Shown here: positions 7,900 through 17,376 of the stretch, piece by piece
Layout of the letters: each line of letters starts with the position of its first letter
Numbering within the stretch: the stretch's first letter is position 1
Assembly (NCBI RefSeq): GCF_035917675.1
Contig: NZ_CP109104.1
Span: 3,348,001-3,412,000, forward strand
Reading direction: 5' to 3'
DNA length: 64,000 nucleotides
Source of the DNA: Streptomyces sp. NBC_01775
GTDB taxonomy: Bacteria > Actinomycetota > Actinomycetes > Streptomycetales > Streptomycetaceae
Made by a program: the position numbers and the translations under genes
Notes under the pieces: model-generated
Told to the model about the DNA's origin: nothing
Databases searched by the model: none
What the model saw: the letters and a program-made list of their open reading frames with translations, nothing else

Positions 7900-8355
7900 A
7901 TGAAGTCGCTGATCGCCCGGATCTGGCACGCGCTGGCCGGCCGTGCCCAGTGGCGGATCCTCTGGTTCGCGCACGCCAAGTTCATGGTCGGGGTGACGGG
8001 GGTGGTGCGGGACGACGGGGGGCGCGTCCTGCTCCTGCGGCACCGGCTGTGGTCGCCGCAGCGGCCGTGGGGGCTGCCGACGGGGTGCGCGGTGAAGCAG
8101 GAGACGTTCCCCGCGACGGTCGTGCGGGAGGTGAAGGAGGAGACGGGGCTCGATGTCGATCCGGGCCGTCTCGTGCACCTCAAGAGCGGCTACAAACTGC
8201 GCGTCGAGGTCGCGTACGAGGCCCGCCACGTCGGCGGGACCCTCAAGCTCGATCCCATGGAGATCCTGGAAGCACGCTGGTTCTCCCCCGACGAACTGCC
8301 CGAGGGGCTCCAGCCCGCCCACCGTGACCTGATTTTCGGCACCACCACGGTCTGA
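7900..8355 (+). CDS. NUDIX hydrolase
   Basis: A 151-aa protein with a complete Nudix box, GX5EX7REVXEEXGL (GCAVKQETFPATVVREVKEE, then TGL), at about residues 70-92. It should hydrolyse a nucleoside-diphosphate-linked substrate using divalent metal. ATG 7900 is chosen because GGAAG lies about 8 bases upstream; an ATG at 7876 has no ribosome-binding site. N-terminal residues 1-30 are basic and hydrophobic (SLIARIWHALAGRAQWRILW). It stands alone between two intergenic gaps. The substrate is unknown. Confidence 0.88.
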   Translation: MKSLIARIWHALAGRAQWRILWFAHAKFMVGVTGVVRDDGGRVLLLRHRLWSPQRPWGLPTGCAVKQETFPATVVREVKEETGLDVDPGRLVHLKSGYKLRVEVAYEARHVGGTLKLDPMEILEARWFSPDELPEGLQPAHRDLIFGTTTV

Positions 8356-8557
8356 CCACCCGCCTGAGCACCCGTCCGAGCACGCGTACGGTCCGGCGGA
8401 CGACGTGCCGGGCCACCGGCTGACGGGCCGGGGGCGGGGGCGTTGGGGACGGAGGCAGCGGGCTTTCCGGCGGGCCGGAACGTGGCAGCGCCGGGGCACA
8501 TGGAGCGAGGAGCCCCTCGGAGGAAGGACCCCTCGCTCTGTCCTCATGTCAGGCCGG

Positions 8558-9484
8558 TCAGCTGTGCTCGCACATGTCGTCCGCCGCGTCGGCCGGGGTG
8601 GTGGTGCCGCCGAAGGCGTTGTCGTGCTCCTTGAACTTCTTGTACAGGTCCCCGCCCGGCTCGACCTTCACCAGGCCCCTGTTGTCCTTGTTCGCCTTGT
8701 TCCTGTCCGACCAGTGCGGGTAGTCATCCTGGCGGTACTCCAGGTCGGTGTACGCGGACAGGACGTCCTTCAGACCCTTCTCCTGGTCGTTGAACATGGC
8801 GTGGCTGCCGTAGCCGACGAAGATCCGGGGGAATTCCCGGCCGAGGCCGGCGCTGCCGCGGTCCGCGTTCCAGCTCTCGGCCTCGTCCCACGGCACGGAA
8901 TCGTGGCCCTTGTGCTGGCTCAGCAGAAGCCTGGAGCGGGTCCAGTCCTCGCCGTGCTTGTTCCAGATGACGTCGATGTGCTCGAAGTCCTGCGGGTGAC
9001 CGGAGGGCTTGAATCCGCTGCTGGCCTGGAAAATGGTGTAGGCGACACGGACCTCGTCCGGGTTGCACTTCCGTGCCGTGTAGAAGGTCGGGAAGTCCCA
9101 CACGCCCTTCTCTTCCCTTTCCTCCGAGGACATGTCCTCTTCCTCGTCACTCAAGGGGTGACAACCGCCGTCACTGTTGGGCCAGTTATTGAGGACACCC
9201 TCCTTCGGATTGCCCTCGTCGTCGAACGGGTCCTCCGGCCAGCAGGGGTCGTTCCTGTTGGCCCGGGGGAAGTTCCACTCAGGCGCTGACGCACGGGCGA
9301 AATCGTCCATGTGCGCCGGGCCTTCCTTCTGCGGCTCGTTGGCGACGAGCTTCTGCGGCTCGCCCTTCTTCGGCTCCTCGCTCTGGCCGACGCCGCTCAG
9401 GAACAAGCTCGCGGTGAGTCCGAGCGTCGCTGCCGCCGCTATCGCGGAGTGACGGGCCGTGCGGTTGGGGAGGATACTCAACAT
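8558..9484 (-). CDS. Secreted protein, possibly NPP1-like
   Basis: A 308-aa protein with a signal peptide (HSAIAAAATLGLTASLFLSG; cleavage near residue 33). The mature part is acidic early (PLSDEEEDMSSEEREEKGVW). Its core reads VRVAYTIFQASSGFKPSGHP, QDFEHIDVIWNKHG, LLLSQHKGHD and VGYGSHAMF. The order (hydrophobic strand, GH-x-x-D-x-E-H, strand, SH-x-x-F) resembles NPP1 necrosis-inducing or VPS62-like proteins, in which GHRHDWE binds metal. The match is partial, so the call is tentative. The start is supported by GGAG about 9 bases upstream. It is transcribed alone. Confidence 0.7.
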   Translation of the reverse strand: MLSILPNRTARHSAIAAAATLGLTASLFLSGVGQSEEPKKGEPQKLVANEPQKEGPAHMDDFARASAPEWNFPRANRNDPCWPEDPFDDEGNPKEGVLNNWPNSDGGCHPLSDEEEDMSSEEREEKGVWDFPTFYTARKCNPDEVRVAYTIFQASSGFKPSGHPQDFEHIDVIWNKHGEDWTRSRLLLSQHKGHDSVPWDEAESWNADRGSAGLGREFPRIFVGYGSHAMFNDQEKGLKDVLSAYTDLEYRQDDYPHWSDRNKANKDNRGLVKVEPGGDLYKKFKEHDNAFGGTTTPADAADDMCEHS

Positions 9485-10034
9485 ATGTGATCTCCATGAG
9501 TGTTTCCCTCCAGCCGGGTGCCCCGGCGGAGAAACGGACAGGGAAAACCAGTCAGGGGAAATCAGGCAGCCCGTTTTCCGGCGGACTGCGTTCAGGACAC
9601 GCCGTGGTCAAAGGCGCACCCGGAGAGGGCCGACGGCTGCGCGGGGCGGTGCACACTACGCCCCGGCAGGTGACAGCCCTTGTCGGCGGCTCAGGACCGG
9701 CGCCGGATCATCCTCCGAGCCGGATTTCGCCGCGCTGTGAAATGCCCCCGGTTTCAGGCAGGTTCGCAGGTTCTCCTCATCACGGCAGGGAGCCGGCACC
9801 ACTTGGGGCGCGATTCCGCTTCCGGCCAGGTCGTAAAGCCGGAGGATCGTCGTCGCACACCCCTTCACCAGGAGGAACAGGACGCACCGAATGCTCCCTT
9901 GCTGGTCGGGAGGAGAACTGCTTATCCCGTACCTACGTGTCGCACGCCACACCGGTTCAACTGAACGGCACTGAACAGTTGTTGAGACTCGGCAGAGGGA
10001 GAAGCCTCCCCACGAAGACACGGCCCAGCTCCGA
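9485..10034. other. 550-bp intergenic region, no gene seen
   Basis: Open frames cross this gap but none has a domain, a start signal or sustained third-position bias. It holds the promoter of the secreted-protein gene on the left and the 3' side of the STAND gene on the right. No strong terminator hairpin was spotted. Confidence 0.5.
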
Positions 10035-13000
10035 TCACCGCACCTGGGCCCCTGGCCGCCAGGCGGCGCTCGGCAGCACCCTTCCCGGCCGCAGTCGCGC
10101 GGCGGTGCGACGGACCAGCTCCGCGTCGGGTGCGGCGCACGCGAGCGCGAGCGCCTCGTCCGCGCGGTGGGAGAGAATCCGCTCCGCGCGGGCGAGGGAT
10201 TCCCCGTAGCGGACGGCGAACAGTTCGGGGGCGTCGCGCGGGGTCCGGCGGAAGAGCGCCCGCGCCTCGGCGGCGGCTGCCACCGCCTCGTCCCATGCCC
10301 CCGTGTTCGCGCGGAACGCTCCCAGGTCGGCGAGCGCGCTCGCCAGCGCGCAGGCGTGGCGGGGAGATTCCGTATCGAGGCGGCGGAACCAGCCCACGGC
10401 CTCCCCCGCCGCTGCCACCGCCTCGGCGTCCCGGTCGGCCTGCGACAGACGTCCGGCAAGCCGCACCAGGGCCTGACCGGCCAGGGCCGCGTGGCGCTCG
10501 GGCGCGGCATCGGCCAGCCCGCGGGCCAGCGCGACGGCCTCCTCCGCCGCGGCGACGGCCTCCACCGGCCGCCCCAGTCCGGAGAGCTGGTGGCTCAGAT
10601 TGGTCAAATAGCCGCACAGCCCCTCCTCGTACCGCGCGGGCACGCCGGCGGCGAGGCCCCGGTAGAGGGCCACGGCCTCCTCCGTGGCGGCCACGCCTCG
10701 CGTGAGGTGCCCCAGCGCGGCGAGCTGGCCGCCCAGGTTGCCGAGCGCGTCGCCGAGCTGGGGCTCGTAGCGGACGGGGTCCCGCTGGGTGAGCCGCCGC
10801 AGCACGGCTGCCGCCTCCTCGCTCGCCGTCGCGGCCTCGGACTCCCGGCCCACCGACGAGAGGACCGACCCCGCGTTCATCAGGCACCTGGCGAGATCCG
10901 GCTCGCAGGCGTCCGGATCGCTCCCGGCCAGCTCGCGCATGATGCGGACGGACTCCTCCGCCGGGCTCACCGCCTCGAGGGGCCGGCCGGCCTCGTCCAG
11001 CCACAGTCCGAGGTTGCCCAGGGCGCGCGCGAGATCGTGCGCGTGCCTGCCGGGGTGGTCCGCCTCGAACGACCGGAGGAGCGCGATGGCTTCCTCCGTC
11101 GCCGCCACCGCCTCCCGGGGCTGGGAGCGGTCCATGAAGTACGCGCATACGTCGGAGAGCATGACGGCGAGATGGGGTCCGTAGCGCGGGAAGTCGTCGT
11201 CGGCCAGGCGCCGGAAGAACTCCACGATCTCGGGTGTGACGGGCAGCGGCTCGGCGGGCGGCCCGCCCTCGGCCCGCAGCTCCTCCAACTCCCCGTACAT
11301 CGCCCCGTACCAGGCATCGGCGGGTGCCGAGCCGCCGCCCGTGCGGGCGTTGAGCAGGTCCGTCGCGGCGGCCCTGTCGGCCTCACCTTGGGCCTGGCGC
11401 GCCTCCTCGTGCCGTCCGGTGGCCGTCAGGCGGTCCGCGAGGACGCTGAGGACGACCCCCAGATCGCCGGCGAAGGCGGCCGGCTGCCGCTCGGCCGCCC
11501 CGCGGAGGAGCTCCGCCGCTTCCCGGGCCGCCTCCAGTGCCTCTTCGTGCCGCCCCAGAGCGGACAGCACGTTCCCGCGCTTGGTGTGCACACTCGTCAG
11601 GTCCTTCGCCGTGCCCTCCGGATCGACCTCCGCCCACGGGAGCAGGAGCGACAGAGCGTTCTCGAAGATGCCGAGGGCCTCACCGGGCCGGCCGGCGTCG
11701 AAGGTGCGCAATCCCAGCTCGACCAGGGCGCCGATGTAGCGGGGCGTGTGAGCTGCCGGGTCCTCCTCCATGAGGCGATCGAACACCGAGAGGGCCGAGC
11801 GCACCGTGGCGACGGCCTCGGCGTGCCGGCCCATCTCGGCCTGGCAGCGGCTCAGCTGGAGCCGGGAGGCCGCCAGCCTGTCTTCGTGCGCGCGCGGATT
11901 CTCCTCGGTCAGCCGGGCGAAGAGGCCGACCGCCTCCTGGGCCGCGCTGAGGGCTTCGGTATGCCGCTCGGCCCTGGTCAGTTCGAAGGCGAGGACGGGC
12001 AGCACCGAGGCGAGGAGGGGCTGGAACGCGGCCGGGTTCGTGGACGACAAGCGGCGGGAGACGGCGGTGGCCTCCCGCGCCACCGGCAGCGCCTCGGAAT
12101 GGCGTCGGTGCTGGGCCAGGAAGGAGGCGAGGCCGACCAGTGTCTGGGCGAGTTCGGGCTCGAACCGCGCGGGCTCGCGCGCCGCGAGCCTCCGGCGGAT
12201 CGCGACGTCCTCGGCGAAGACGGGTACGGCCTCCTCGTAGGAGCCGAGGTGGTTGAGACAGTGCCCGAGGGTGTCGAGGGCACCGGCCAGCAGCGTTTCG
12301 GCGTCCGCTGAACCGTCGGCCGCCTGGGCGCGCAGGCCCGCGACGGCCTCACGCGCGAAGGGCAGCGCCTCCCGCCTGCGGTCCAGCCGCCACAGCACGG
12401 TGCTGTGGGAGTGCGAGACGATCGCCAGCGTCTTGTCCGCGTCCGGCACGCCGTCGGCCGCGAGACGGCGCAGCAGCGCGACGGCTTCCTCGGACAGGTG
12501 TACGGCCTCCGGGGTACGCCCCGTCGCGGCGTAGCACTCACCCAGGTCGGTGAGGGCGGCGGCGAGCACAGGGCCGTAGGCGGCCGGCTCCGGCCCGTAT
12601 GCCAGGCGGCACTCCCGGACGGCTTCCTCCAGCGCGTCGGCGGCCCGGTGGTAGGCGCCCGCCCAGTACAGGCGCAGGCCGACGGCGTGGTGGACGCGGT
12701 AGCGGTCGGCGGGCTCGTCCAGCAGGTCGAGGGAGTTGCGGCCGATGCGGGTGACCAGCTCGGCCATGCCCGCGTCCAGATCCACCGCGCGGTCTTCGGG
12801 GAGCTCGGTCTCGATGGTCTCCAGCAGCTCCGGGTCGGCGTTGCCGACGGCGGCGAGGGCGCTGAGCCCCGCGCTGCCCGCCGCGACGGCGAGCCCGGGG
12901 TCCTGGCTCAGCAGCGGGAAGAGGCAGGCGGGTCCCACGTGCGGCCAGCGCTCGGCCGCCGCCGCGAGAAAGGTGATCGCGCGCGGTGTCCACCGGGCCG

Positions 13001-14390
13001 CCGGATAGGAGGGGTTGGGGCGCCCGAGCAGCCGTTCGACCACGTCGGCGGCCCAGTCCCGCGCCGGGTAGTCGGCCTGGTGGCCGGCGAGGGTGAGAGC
13101 GAGGAAGTCCTCGGCGAGACGGTCGGGATACAGCGGTTCGAGCACCGTGTCCAGCGCGGGATCGGCCGGCGGATAGCAGCGCGCGTGGTCCGCCAGCTCC
13201 CGGCCGGGCGCGCTGAGCAGACCGCGCGGCACCAGAGCGGCCTCCGCCGTGGCCCGGTCGAGCGGGCCGGTGAGTGTGGCCGTGAAGACCAGCCGGTTCA
13301 TGCCGTCGGGCGGGGTGCGGTGCGGGGGCCCGGCGGGCGCGGGGTGCGGGGGCCCGGCGGGCGCGGAGTGCGGGGGCCCGCCCGGCGTCTGGCGCTGGAG
13401 GCCTTCGGACGTCGGGGGCGGGAGGCCTTCGGACGTCGGGGGCGGTGTCGGGGGCGGGGGCCCGTCCGGCGCGAGCTCGTGTCCGGGGTCGCCGAACAGC
13501 CGTTCCCAGTGGGCATGTTCGCGGTCCAGGAGATAGCGGGTGAGCCCCGTCTCGTCCGCCGGGGCCCGCCTGCCCCGCAGATGGGCGTCGACGGCCACCA
13601 GCGCCGCCATGTGCACCGTGAGGGTCAGACCGAACTCGGGCCGGTCCAGCCGGGCCGGCGGGGAGACCCGGGACGGATCGTCCAGACCGAGGAGCGCGCC
13701 GAAACAGTCACGGGCCGCGTGGAACATCTCGGTACGCGGGCGCGGGTCGTCGCCCGGCAGCGGTCCCAGAAACCGGCTGGAGGTCGCGGCCTGGAGGTCG
13801 GCGAGGGAGGCGCGCAGGCCCGGCCATGCCTCGGCGGTACGGCTCAGCAGGAGAATCCGGGTCCGTACGCCGGGCCGGTGGAAGAGCGCGTTGCTGAACA
13901 GCCAGCGCAGGTGGGAGCCGGGCCGGCGCTCCGCGTAGTCCACGAGTACGAGCAGCCCCGCCGCGCCGTCCGTACGCATGTCCTGGCTGCCGGGCGGCGG
14001 GTGCACCGTGCCCGGGCCGTCCACCGCGCTCACCACTTTCCAGCCGTCGGCGGCGGAGAGCGCGGCGAAGTGTTCGGCCAGCCGGGTCTTGCCCTGCCCA
14101 CCGGGCCCGTGGAGCCAGTGCGCCGCCAGCCGGGCGCCCGGGCTGTCGCGCCAGTCCGCCAGCTCTCGCAGCTCCTCGTCCCGTCCGGTGAAATCGACGT
14201 GCCCGAAGCGGGAGTTGAGCATCCTGCTGGGGAGCTCGGCCAGGAACTCCCGGCTCGGGGCGAGGGCCCTCCGCCAGTTCTCCAGCACATAGACGGGCAG
14301 CCCGTCGCCGAACACATGGATGTCGGCGCCTATCGCTCCGTAGGCGAAGCCGCCGACCGCCGTGACGTGCTGCTCGGCGCCCACGCTCAC
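10035..14390 (-). CDS. STAND-like P-loop NTPase with long TPR array
   Basis: A 1451-aa protein. Residues 1-60 carry a short conserved-looking leader (GGFAYGAIGADIHVFGDGLP). Next is an NTPase with Walker A GPGGQGKT (95-102), a Walker B-like LLVLVDYAERR (D151) and a sensor-like RILLLSRTAEAW (179-190). A Pro-rich linker (about 325-375) separates this from a helical region and, from about 590 to the end, many TPR units with the pattern LGRxxEAVxAxEEAVxLxR. This is the STAND signalling build: nucleotide switch plus superhelical sensor. No enzymatic effector domain is visible, so the effector may be the coupled upstream gene. GTG 14390 overlaps that gene's stop (GTGA). Confidence 0.85.
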   Translation of the reverse strand: MSVGAEQHVTAVGGFAYGAIGADIHVFGDGLPVYVLENWRRALAPSREFLAELPSRMLNSRFGHVDFTGRDEELRELADWRDSPGARLAAHWLHGPGGQGKTRLAEHFAALSAADGWKVVSAVDGPGTVHPPPGSQDMRTDGAAGLLVLVDYAERRPGSHLRWLFSNALFHRPGVRTRILLLSRTAEAWPGLRASLADLQAATSSRFLGPLPGDDPRPRTEMFHAARDCFGALLGLDDPSRVSPPARLDRPEFGLTLTVHMAALVAVDAHLRGRRAPADETGLTRYLLDREHAHWERLFGDPGHELAPDGPPPPTPPPTSEGLPPPTSEGLQRQTPGGPPHSAPAGPPHPAPAGPPHRTPPDGMNRLVFTATLTGPLDRATAEAALVPRGLLSAPGRELADHARCYPPADPALDTVLEPLYPDRLAEDFLALTLAGHQADYPARDWAADVVERLLGRPNPSYPAARWTPRAITFLAAAAERWPHVGPACLFPLLSQDPGLAVAAGSAGLSALAAVGNADPELLETIETELPEDRAVDLDAGMAELVTRIGRNSLDLLDEPADRYRVHHAVGLRLYWAGAYHRAADALEEAVRECRLAYGPEPAAYGPVLAAALTDLGECYAATGRTPEAVHLSEEAVALLRRLAADGVPDADKTLAIVSHSHSTVLWRLDRRREALPFAREAVAGLRAQAADGSADAETLLAGALDTLGHCLNHLGSYEEAVPVFAEDVAIRRRLAAREPARFEPELAQTLVGLASFLAQHRRHSEALPVAREATAVSRRLSSTNPAAFQPLLASVLPVLAFELTRAERHTEALSAAQEAVGLFARLTEENPRAHEDRLAASRLQLSRCQAEMGRHAEAVATVRSALSVFDRLMEEDPAAHTPRYIGALVELGLRTFDAGRPGEALGIFENALSLLLPWAEVDPEGTAKDLTSVHTKRGNVLSALGRHEEALEAAREAAELLRGAAERQPAAFAGDLGVVLSVLADRLTATGRHEEARQAQGEADRAAATDLLNARTGGGSAPADAWYGAMYGELEELRAEGGPPAEPLPVTPEIVEFFRRLADDDFPRYGPHLAVMLSDVCAYFMDRSQPREAVAATEEAIALLRSFEADHPGRHAHDLARALGNLGLWLDEAGRPLEAVSPAEESVRIMRELAGSDPDACEPDLARCLMNAGSVLSSVGRESEAATASEEAAAVLRRLTQRDPVRYEPQLGDALGNLGGQLAALGHLTRGVAATEEAVALYRGLAAGVPARYEEGLCGYLTNLSHQLSGLGRPVEAVAAAEEAVALARGLADAAPERHAALAGQALVRLAGRLSQADRDAEAVAAAGEAVGWFRRLDTESPRHACALASALADLGAFRANTGAWDEAVAAAAEARALFRRTPRDAPELFAVRYGESLARAERILSHRADEALALACAAPDAELVRRTAARLRPGRVLPSAAWRPGAQVR
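13321..13444. repeat. Two families of in-frame 24-bp tandem repeats in NTPase linker
   Basis: Units of 24 bp at 13321-13344 and 13345-13368, plus a partial third, and an unrelated 24-bp pair at 13397-13420 and 13421-13444. Both have a period of 8 codons and lie in the Pro-rich linker, so copy-number change would lengthen or shorten the linker without a frameshift. Confidence 0.85.
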
Positions 14391-14929
14391 TCCCGCGCGC
14401 CCCGCCCGCTCTCGTCGCGGTCATCGCGGGGAGACGGCTGCGACGGAGGCGGCTGCGCGGGGGATGACGGGGTCGGCGGGGGCGGCTGCGGCGGGAAGGG
14501 CTGTGGGGCCGCATAGTTGTAGGCGTTGCCGTTCTGGACGCCGATGACCACCCCGCTGCCGTGGCCGGACACGTACTGGGCATGGGTCGGCCCCGCAGCC
14601 CCAGCCGGGTGCTCGGCCGGCTCGCTCAGCAGGGAGTGCAGCTCGGCGGCGCGTTCGGGGTGCGCGTGCAGCAGGTGCAGAAGCCGTGCCTGCCACCAGG
14701 GGGCCAGGCCCTCCCGCAGCTCGTTCCTGGCCTCGCGCTCCTCCACGGCGGCCAGGCGTGCCTGGTCGTCGTCGAGACGGCTCTCCGTGTCCGCCGCCGG
14801 TTCGTCGCCGCCGCCGCGGAAGAGCCGGATCGCGCCCGCGCGCACCGTCTGCCAGGTGTCGGTCGCCATCGCGCCCACCAGCGCCGTCGCGCCTGATGCC
14901 GCCAGAGCGGCCACGGCCTCTTCCACCAC
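14387..14929 (-). CDS. Small partner protein of STAND/TPR gene
   Basis: About 180 aa. The N-terminus is hydrophobic (EEAVAALAASGATALVGAMA) and could be a membrane or packing helix. A charged helical stretch follows (LAAVEEREARNELREGLAPW) with WWQARLLHLLHAHPERAAEL, then a Gly/Asn-rich segment (VSGHGSGVVIGVQNGNAYNY) and a Pro-rich tail. I recognise no Pfam-level domain. GTG 14929 (or 14926) is chosen because GAGGGGG lies just upstream; the frame opens earlier at 15022. Its stop overlaps the GTG of the NTPase, so the two are made together, which argues for a physical or functional pair. A TATAAC element lies about 35 bases upstream. Confidence 0.75.
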   Translation of the reverse strand: MVEEAVAALAASGATALVGAMATDTWQTVRAGAIRLFRGGGDEPAADTESRLDDDQARLAAVEEREARNELREGLAPWWQARLLHLLHAHPERAAELHSLLSEPAEHPAGAAGPTHAQYVSGHGSGVVIGVQNGNAYNYAAPQPFPPQPPPPTPSSPAQPPPSQPSPRDDRDESGRGARE

Positions 14930-15127
14930 GGGACCCCCTCGGACCACGGTATGGATACCTCGGACGCTCTCCGTTATAGGCGAACCCCCGCAAAGACAGC
15001 GTAAGTTGCCGGCAACGGGCAAGGGGCGCGTTCAGCGGCGCCGAACGACGTGGCGCCAGCCGCCGGGCCGGACGCCCGCGCCACAACGCGCGCCCCAGGC
15101 CCGGTTGGCCGTCGCCCCCGGCTCGGC

Positions 15128-16633
15128 TCAGCTCTCGCGGTGCGACCACGCTCCGGCGAGCAGCGTGCCGTGCACCGGAAGGCGCCGCAGGACGTCGTCG
15201 CCTGCCGTGAGCGGGTCGGCGTCCAGCACGGCGAAGTCCGCGGGGTCGCCCGCGCGTACGGTGAACCGGCCCCCGGTGGAGGCCGCCAGGGCCTGGGCCA
15301 CGGTGAGCCGCTGCTCCGGATGCCAGGCGGGGCGGGCGTCGTCGGTGCGGGCCACCGCGTTCGCGATGCTGAGCCAGGGGTCCAGCGGTGCCACCGGGGC
15401 GTCGGAGCCGAGCTCGATCCGGGCTCCGGCGGTGAGCATGCCCGCGTAGGCGAAGGCCCGCGCGGTGCGGCCGGGCCAGTGCTGGTCCGCCACGTCCCGG
15501 TCGTCCACCGCGTGGGAGGGCTGCACGCCGACGGTGACGCCCAGCTTCGCGAACCTGCCGAAGTCCTCGGACCGTACGAGCTGGCCGTGTTCGATCCGGC
15601 CGACGCATCCCGCCTCGGCGAAGGCGTCCAGCGTCAGCTCGTTGGCGCGGTCCCCGATCGCGTGCACGGCGGGGGTGAGGCCGTGCGCCGCCGCCCGGCG
15701 CAGCACCGCGACCAGCTCGTCCCCGACCGTCCGGGCCAGCCCGTGGGCCTCGGGATCGTCCAGAGAGATGCCGGGGTACGGGTCGTGGCACAGCGCGGTA
15801 CGGGTGTTGAGCGAGCCGTCCGTGAACAGCTTCAACGGCCCGGTCTCCAGCAGCGGGCCCAGCGGACTGCCGGTGCGCAGGCCCCGGGCCAGGGCCGCTT
15901 CGAGGTATTCCGGATAGACGGCGGCTGCCACCCGCAGCGGGGGCGGGCCGACTGCCGTGCGGCGTTCCCAGTCGGTGACGTTGTCGGCGCACTCGAAGTC
16001 GATGACGCCGGTCACTCCGCGGCGTGCGGCGGCCTCGCAGGCGTCCCGCACCCAGTCGTCGAGGGTCTGCGCCGGGACGCCGGACAGCCGCGCGGTGGCG
16101 CGGATGCACGCGTCCTCCCGCAGCACCCCGGTCGGGTGTCCGCCTTCGCCGAGCAGCGCGAGGGCCGCCGAGTTGAGCCAGGCGGTGTGCAGGTCGGCAC
16201 TGATCAGCAGGGCCGGACGGCCGTCCGGCAGGGCGTCGAGCAGCCGCTTGTGCGGGGCGTCCGGCCACAGCCCGTCGCGGAATCCGTAGCCCGTCACCAG
16301 TTCGCCGTGCGGCAGCGCCGCGGAGCCGTCCTGTACGGCGCGGACGGCCTCCCGGGCGGAGCCGGCGGCCGACACGTCCAGCCGGCGGCGCACGACCGCC
16401 CACTGGGCGAGGTGCACATGGGCGTCCCGCAGCCCGCGGACGAGCACCCGCCCTTCGAGGTCGGCCGAGGGGCCGCCGTCGGTACGGGCTTCCGGGGTGT
16501 GCGCGCGTACCTCGGTGACCCGCCCGTCCGCGAGCGCGACGTCGTACAGCGACGGCTGTCCGGGGAAGCGCACCCGGCGCAGGAGACGCGGCGCGGGGGT
16601 CGGTGCCGGTGCGGGGGACTCCGGTGCGGTCAT
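15128..16633 (-). CDS. Amidohydrolase family protein (YtcJ-like)
   Basis: A 501-aa metal-dependent hydrolase with RDAHVHLAQW (HxH metal site), HAIGDRANELTLDAF, RIEHGQLV and GSDAPVAPLDPW (metal Asp) in the usual amidohydrolase_3 order, and beta-sandwich strands at both ends (GRVLVRGLRD; GDPADFAVLDADPL). The family cleaves amides or cyclic ureas. ATG 16633 overlaps the stop of the PaiB-like gene (ATGA). As the last gene of the peptide-uptake cluster it may act on an imported amide or amino-acid derivative; that is inference from context. Confidence 0.85.
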   Translation of the reverse strand: MTAPESPAPAPTPAPRLLRRVRFPGQPSLYDVALADGRVTEVRAHTPEARTDGGPSADLEGRVLVRGLRDAHVHLAQWAVVRRRLDVSAAGSAREAVRAVQDGSAALPHGELVTGYGFRDGLWPDAPHKRLLDALPDGRPALLISADLHTAWLNSAALALLGEGGHPTGVLREDACIRATARLSGVPAQTLDDWVRDACEAAARRGVTGVIDFECADNVTDWERRTAVGPPPLRVAAAVYPEYLEAALARGLRTGSPLGPLLETGPLKLFTDGSLNTRTALCHDPYPGISLDDPEAHGLARTVGDELVAVLRRAAAHGLTPAVHAIGDRANELTLDAFAEAGCVGRIEHGQLVRSEDFGRFAKLGVTVGVQPSHAVDDRDVADQHWPGRTARAFAYAGMLTAGARIELGSDAPVAPLDPWLSIANAVARTDDARPAWHPEQRLTVAQALAASTGGRFTVRAGDPADFAVLDADPLTAGDDVLRRLPVHGTLLAGAWSHRES

Positions 16634-17307
16634 GCCGGCCTCCGAGCGGTGCGCATGGCGTGGGCGAGTGCGGGGTGGGTCCAGGGCCCCTCGGGTGTCT
16701 CCAGCGCTTCGGCGACCCGGCCGGCCACCTCGGGGCTCTCGTCCTGGCTGAGCTTCGCCTTGGCCCGCACCCGGTCCGCGGCGAGCCGGAATCCGGTGAC
16801 CCCGGAGGCGATCCGCTCCGCGTAGTCGCTGACTCGGGACAGCTTCCAGGGCTGCGCGAAGCGGGACTCGAAGTGGTCCACGGTCTGCTCCAGCACCTGG
16901 TACGTGCGCGCCGGGTCGAGCACCTCCGGGCGGCCGTGCAGATGGGCCACGACGAAGTTCCAGGTCGGCACGTGCGGGGTCTCCTCGTACCAGACCGGCG
17001 AGACATAGCCGTGCGGCCCCTGCACGATCACCACCACCGGGTGTGTGCCGAGCTGGTGCGAGGCGGCGTCGGTACGGGCCAGATGGCCGGTGATGACGAT
17101 CCGCCCGCGCTCCTCCTCCGATGGCCCGGCCCCTGTCTCGGCCCCCGTCCCGGCCCCGTGCCCGGGTTCCTCCACGAGCACCGGCAGGTGGGAGACCACG
17201 AGGCCGTCGCCCGGCGTGTGGCTGACCAGCGTGGCCCAGGAGTGGGCGGCGATCAGGTCTCGGACGGCGACGGGATCGTCCACCTCGAAGATCTTCTGTT
17301 GCAGCAA
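16630..17307 (-). CDS. PaiB-like FMN-binding protein
   Basis: A 225-aa member of the FMN_bind_2 / PaiB family: WATLVSHTPGDGLVVSHLPV, RIVITGHLARTD, VVVIVQGPHGYVSPVWYEE, VPTWNFVVAHLHGRP and GVTGFRLAADRVRAKAKLSQ. A Gly/Glu-rich insertion lies near residues 48-65. The start is a TTG at 17307 with AGGAG 6 bases upstream. PaiB proteins were described as negative transcriptional regulators but have a flavin-reductase-like split barrel, so the real role is unclear. It sits 69 bp after the OppF-like gene and overlaps the amidohydrolase. Confidence 0.87.
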   Translation of the reverse strand: MLQQKIFEVDDPVAVRDLIAAHSWATLVSHTPGDGLVVSHLPVLVEEPGHGAGTGAETGAGPSEEERGRIVITGHLARTDAASHQLGTHPVVVIVQGPHGYVSPVWYEETPHVPTWNFVVAHLHGRPEVLDPARTYQVLEQTVDHFESRFAQPWKLSRVSDYAERIASGVTGFRLAADRVRAKAKLSQDESPEVAGRVAEALETPEGPWTHPALAHAMRTARRPA

Positions 17308-17376
17308 TTCGGCTCCTGTGGCGGTTTCCGTGGACAGCGGGGGCAGGAATACGGGCGGGGGCTGGGAGTCGGTACG

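Noticed and set aside
10167-14516. Long plus-strand frames (714 and 703 codons) opposite the TPR gene
   Set aside because: They mirror the codon bias of the minus-strand gene, have no domain and are Arg/Gly/Pro-rich, typical antisense shadows in high-GC DNA.
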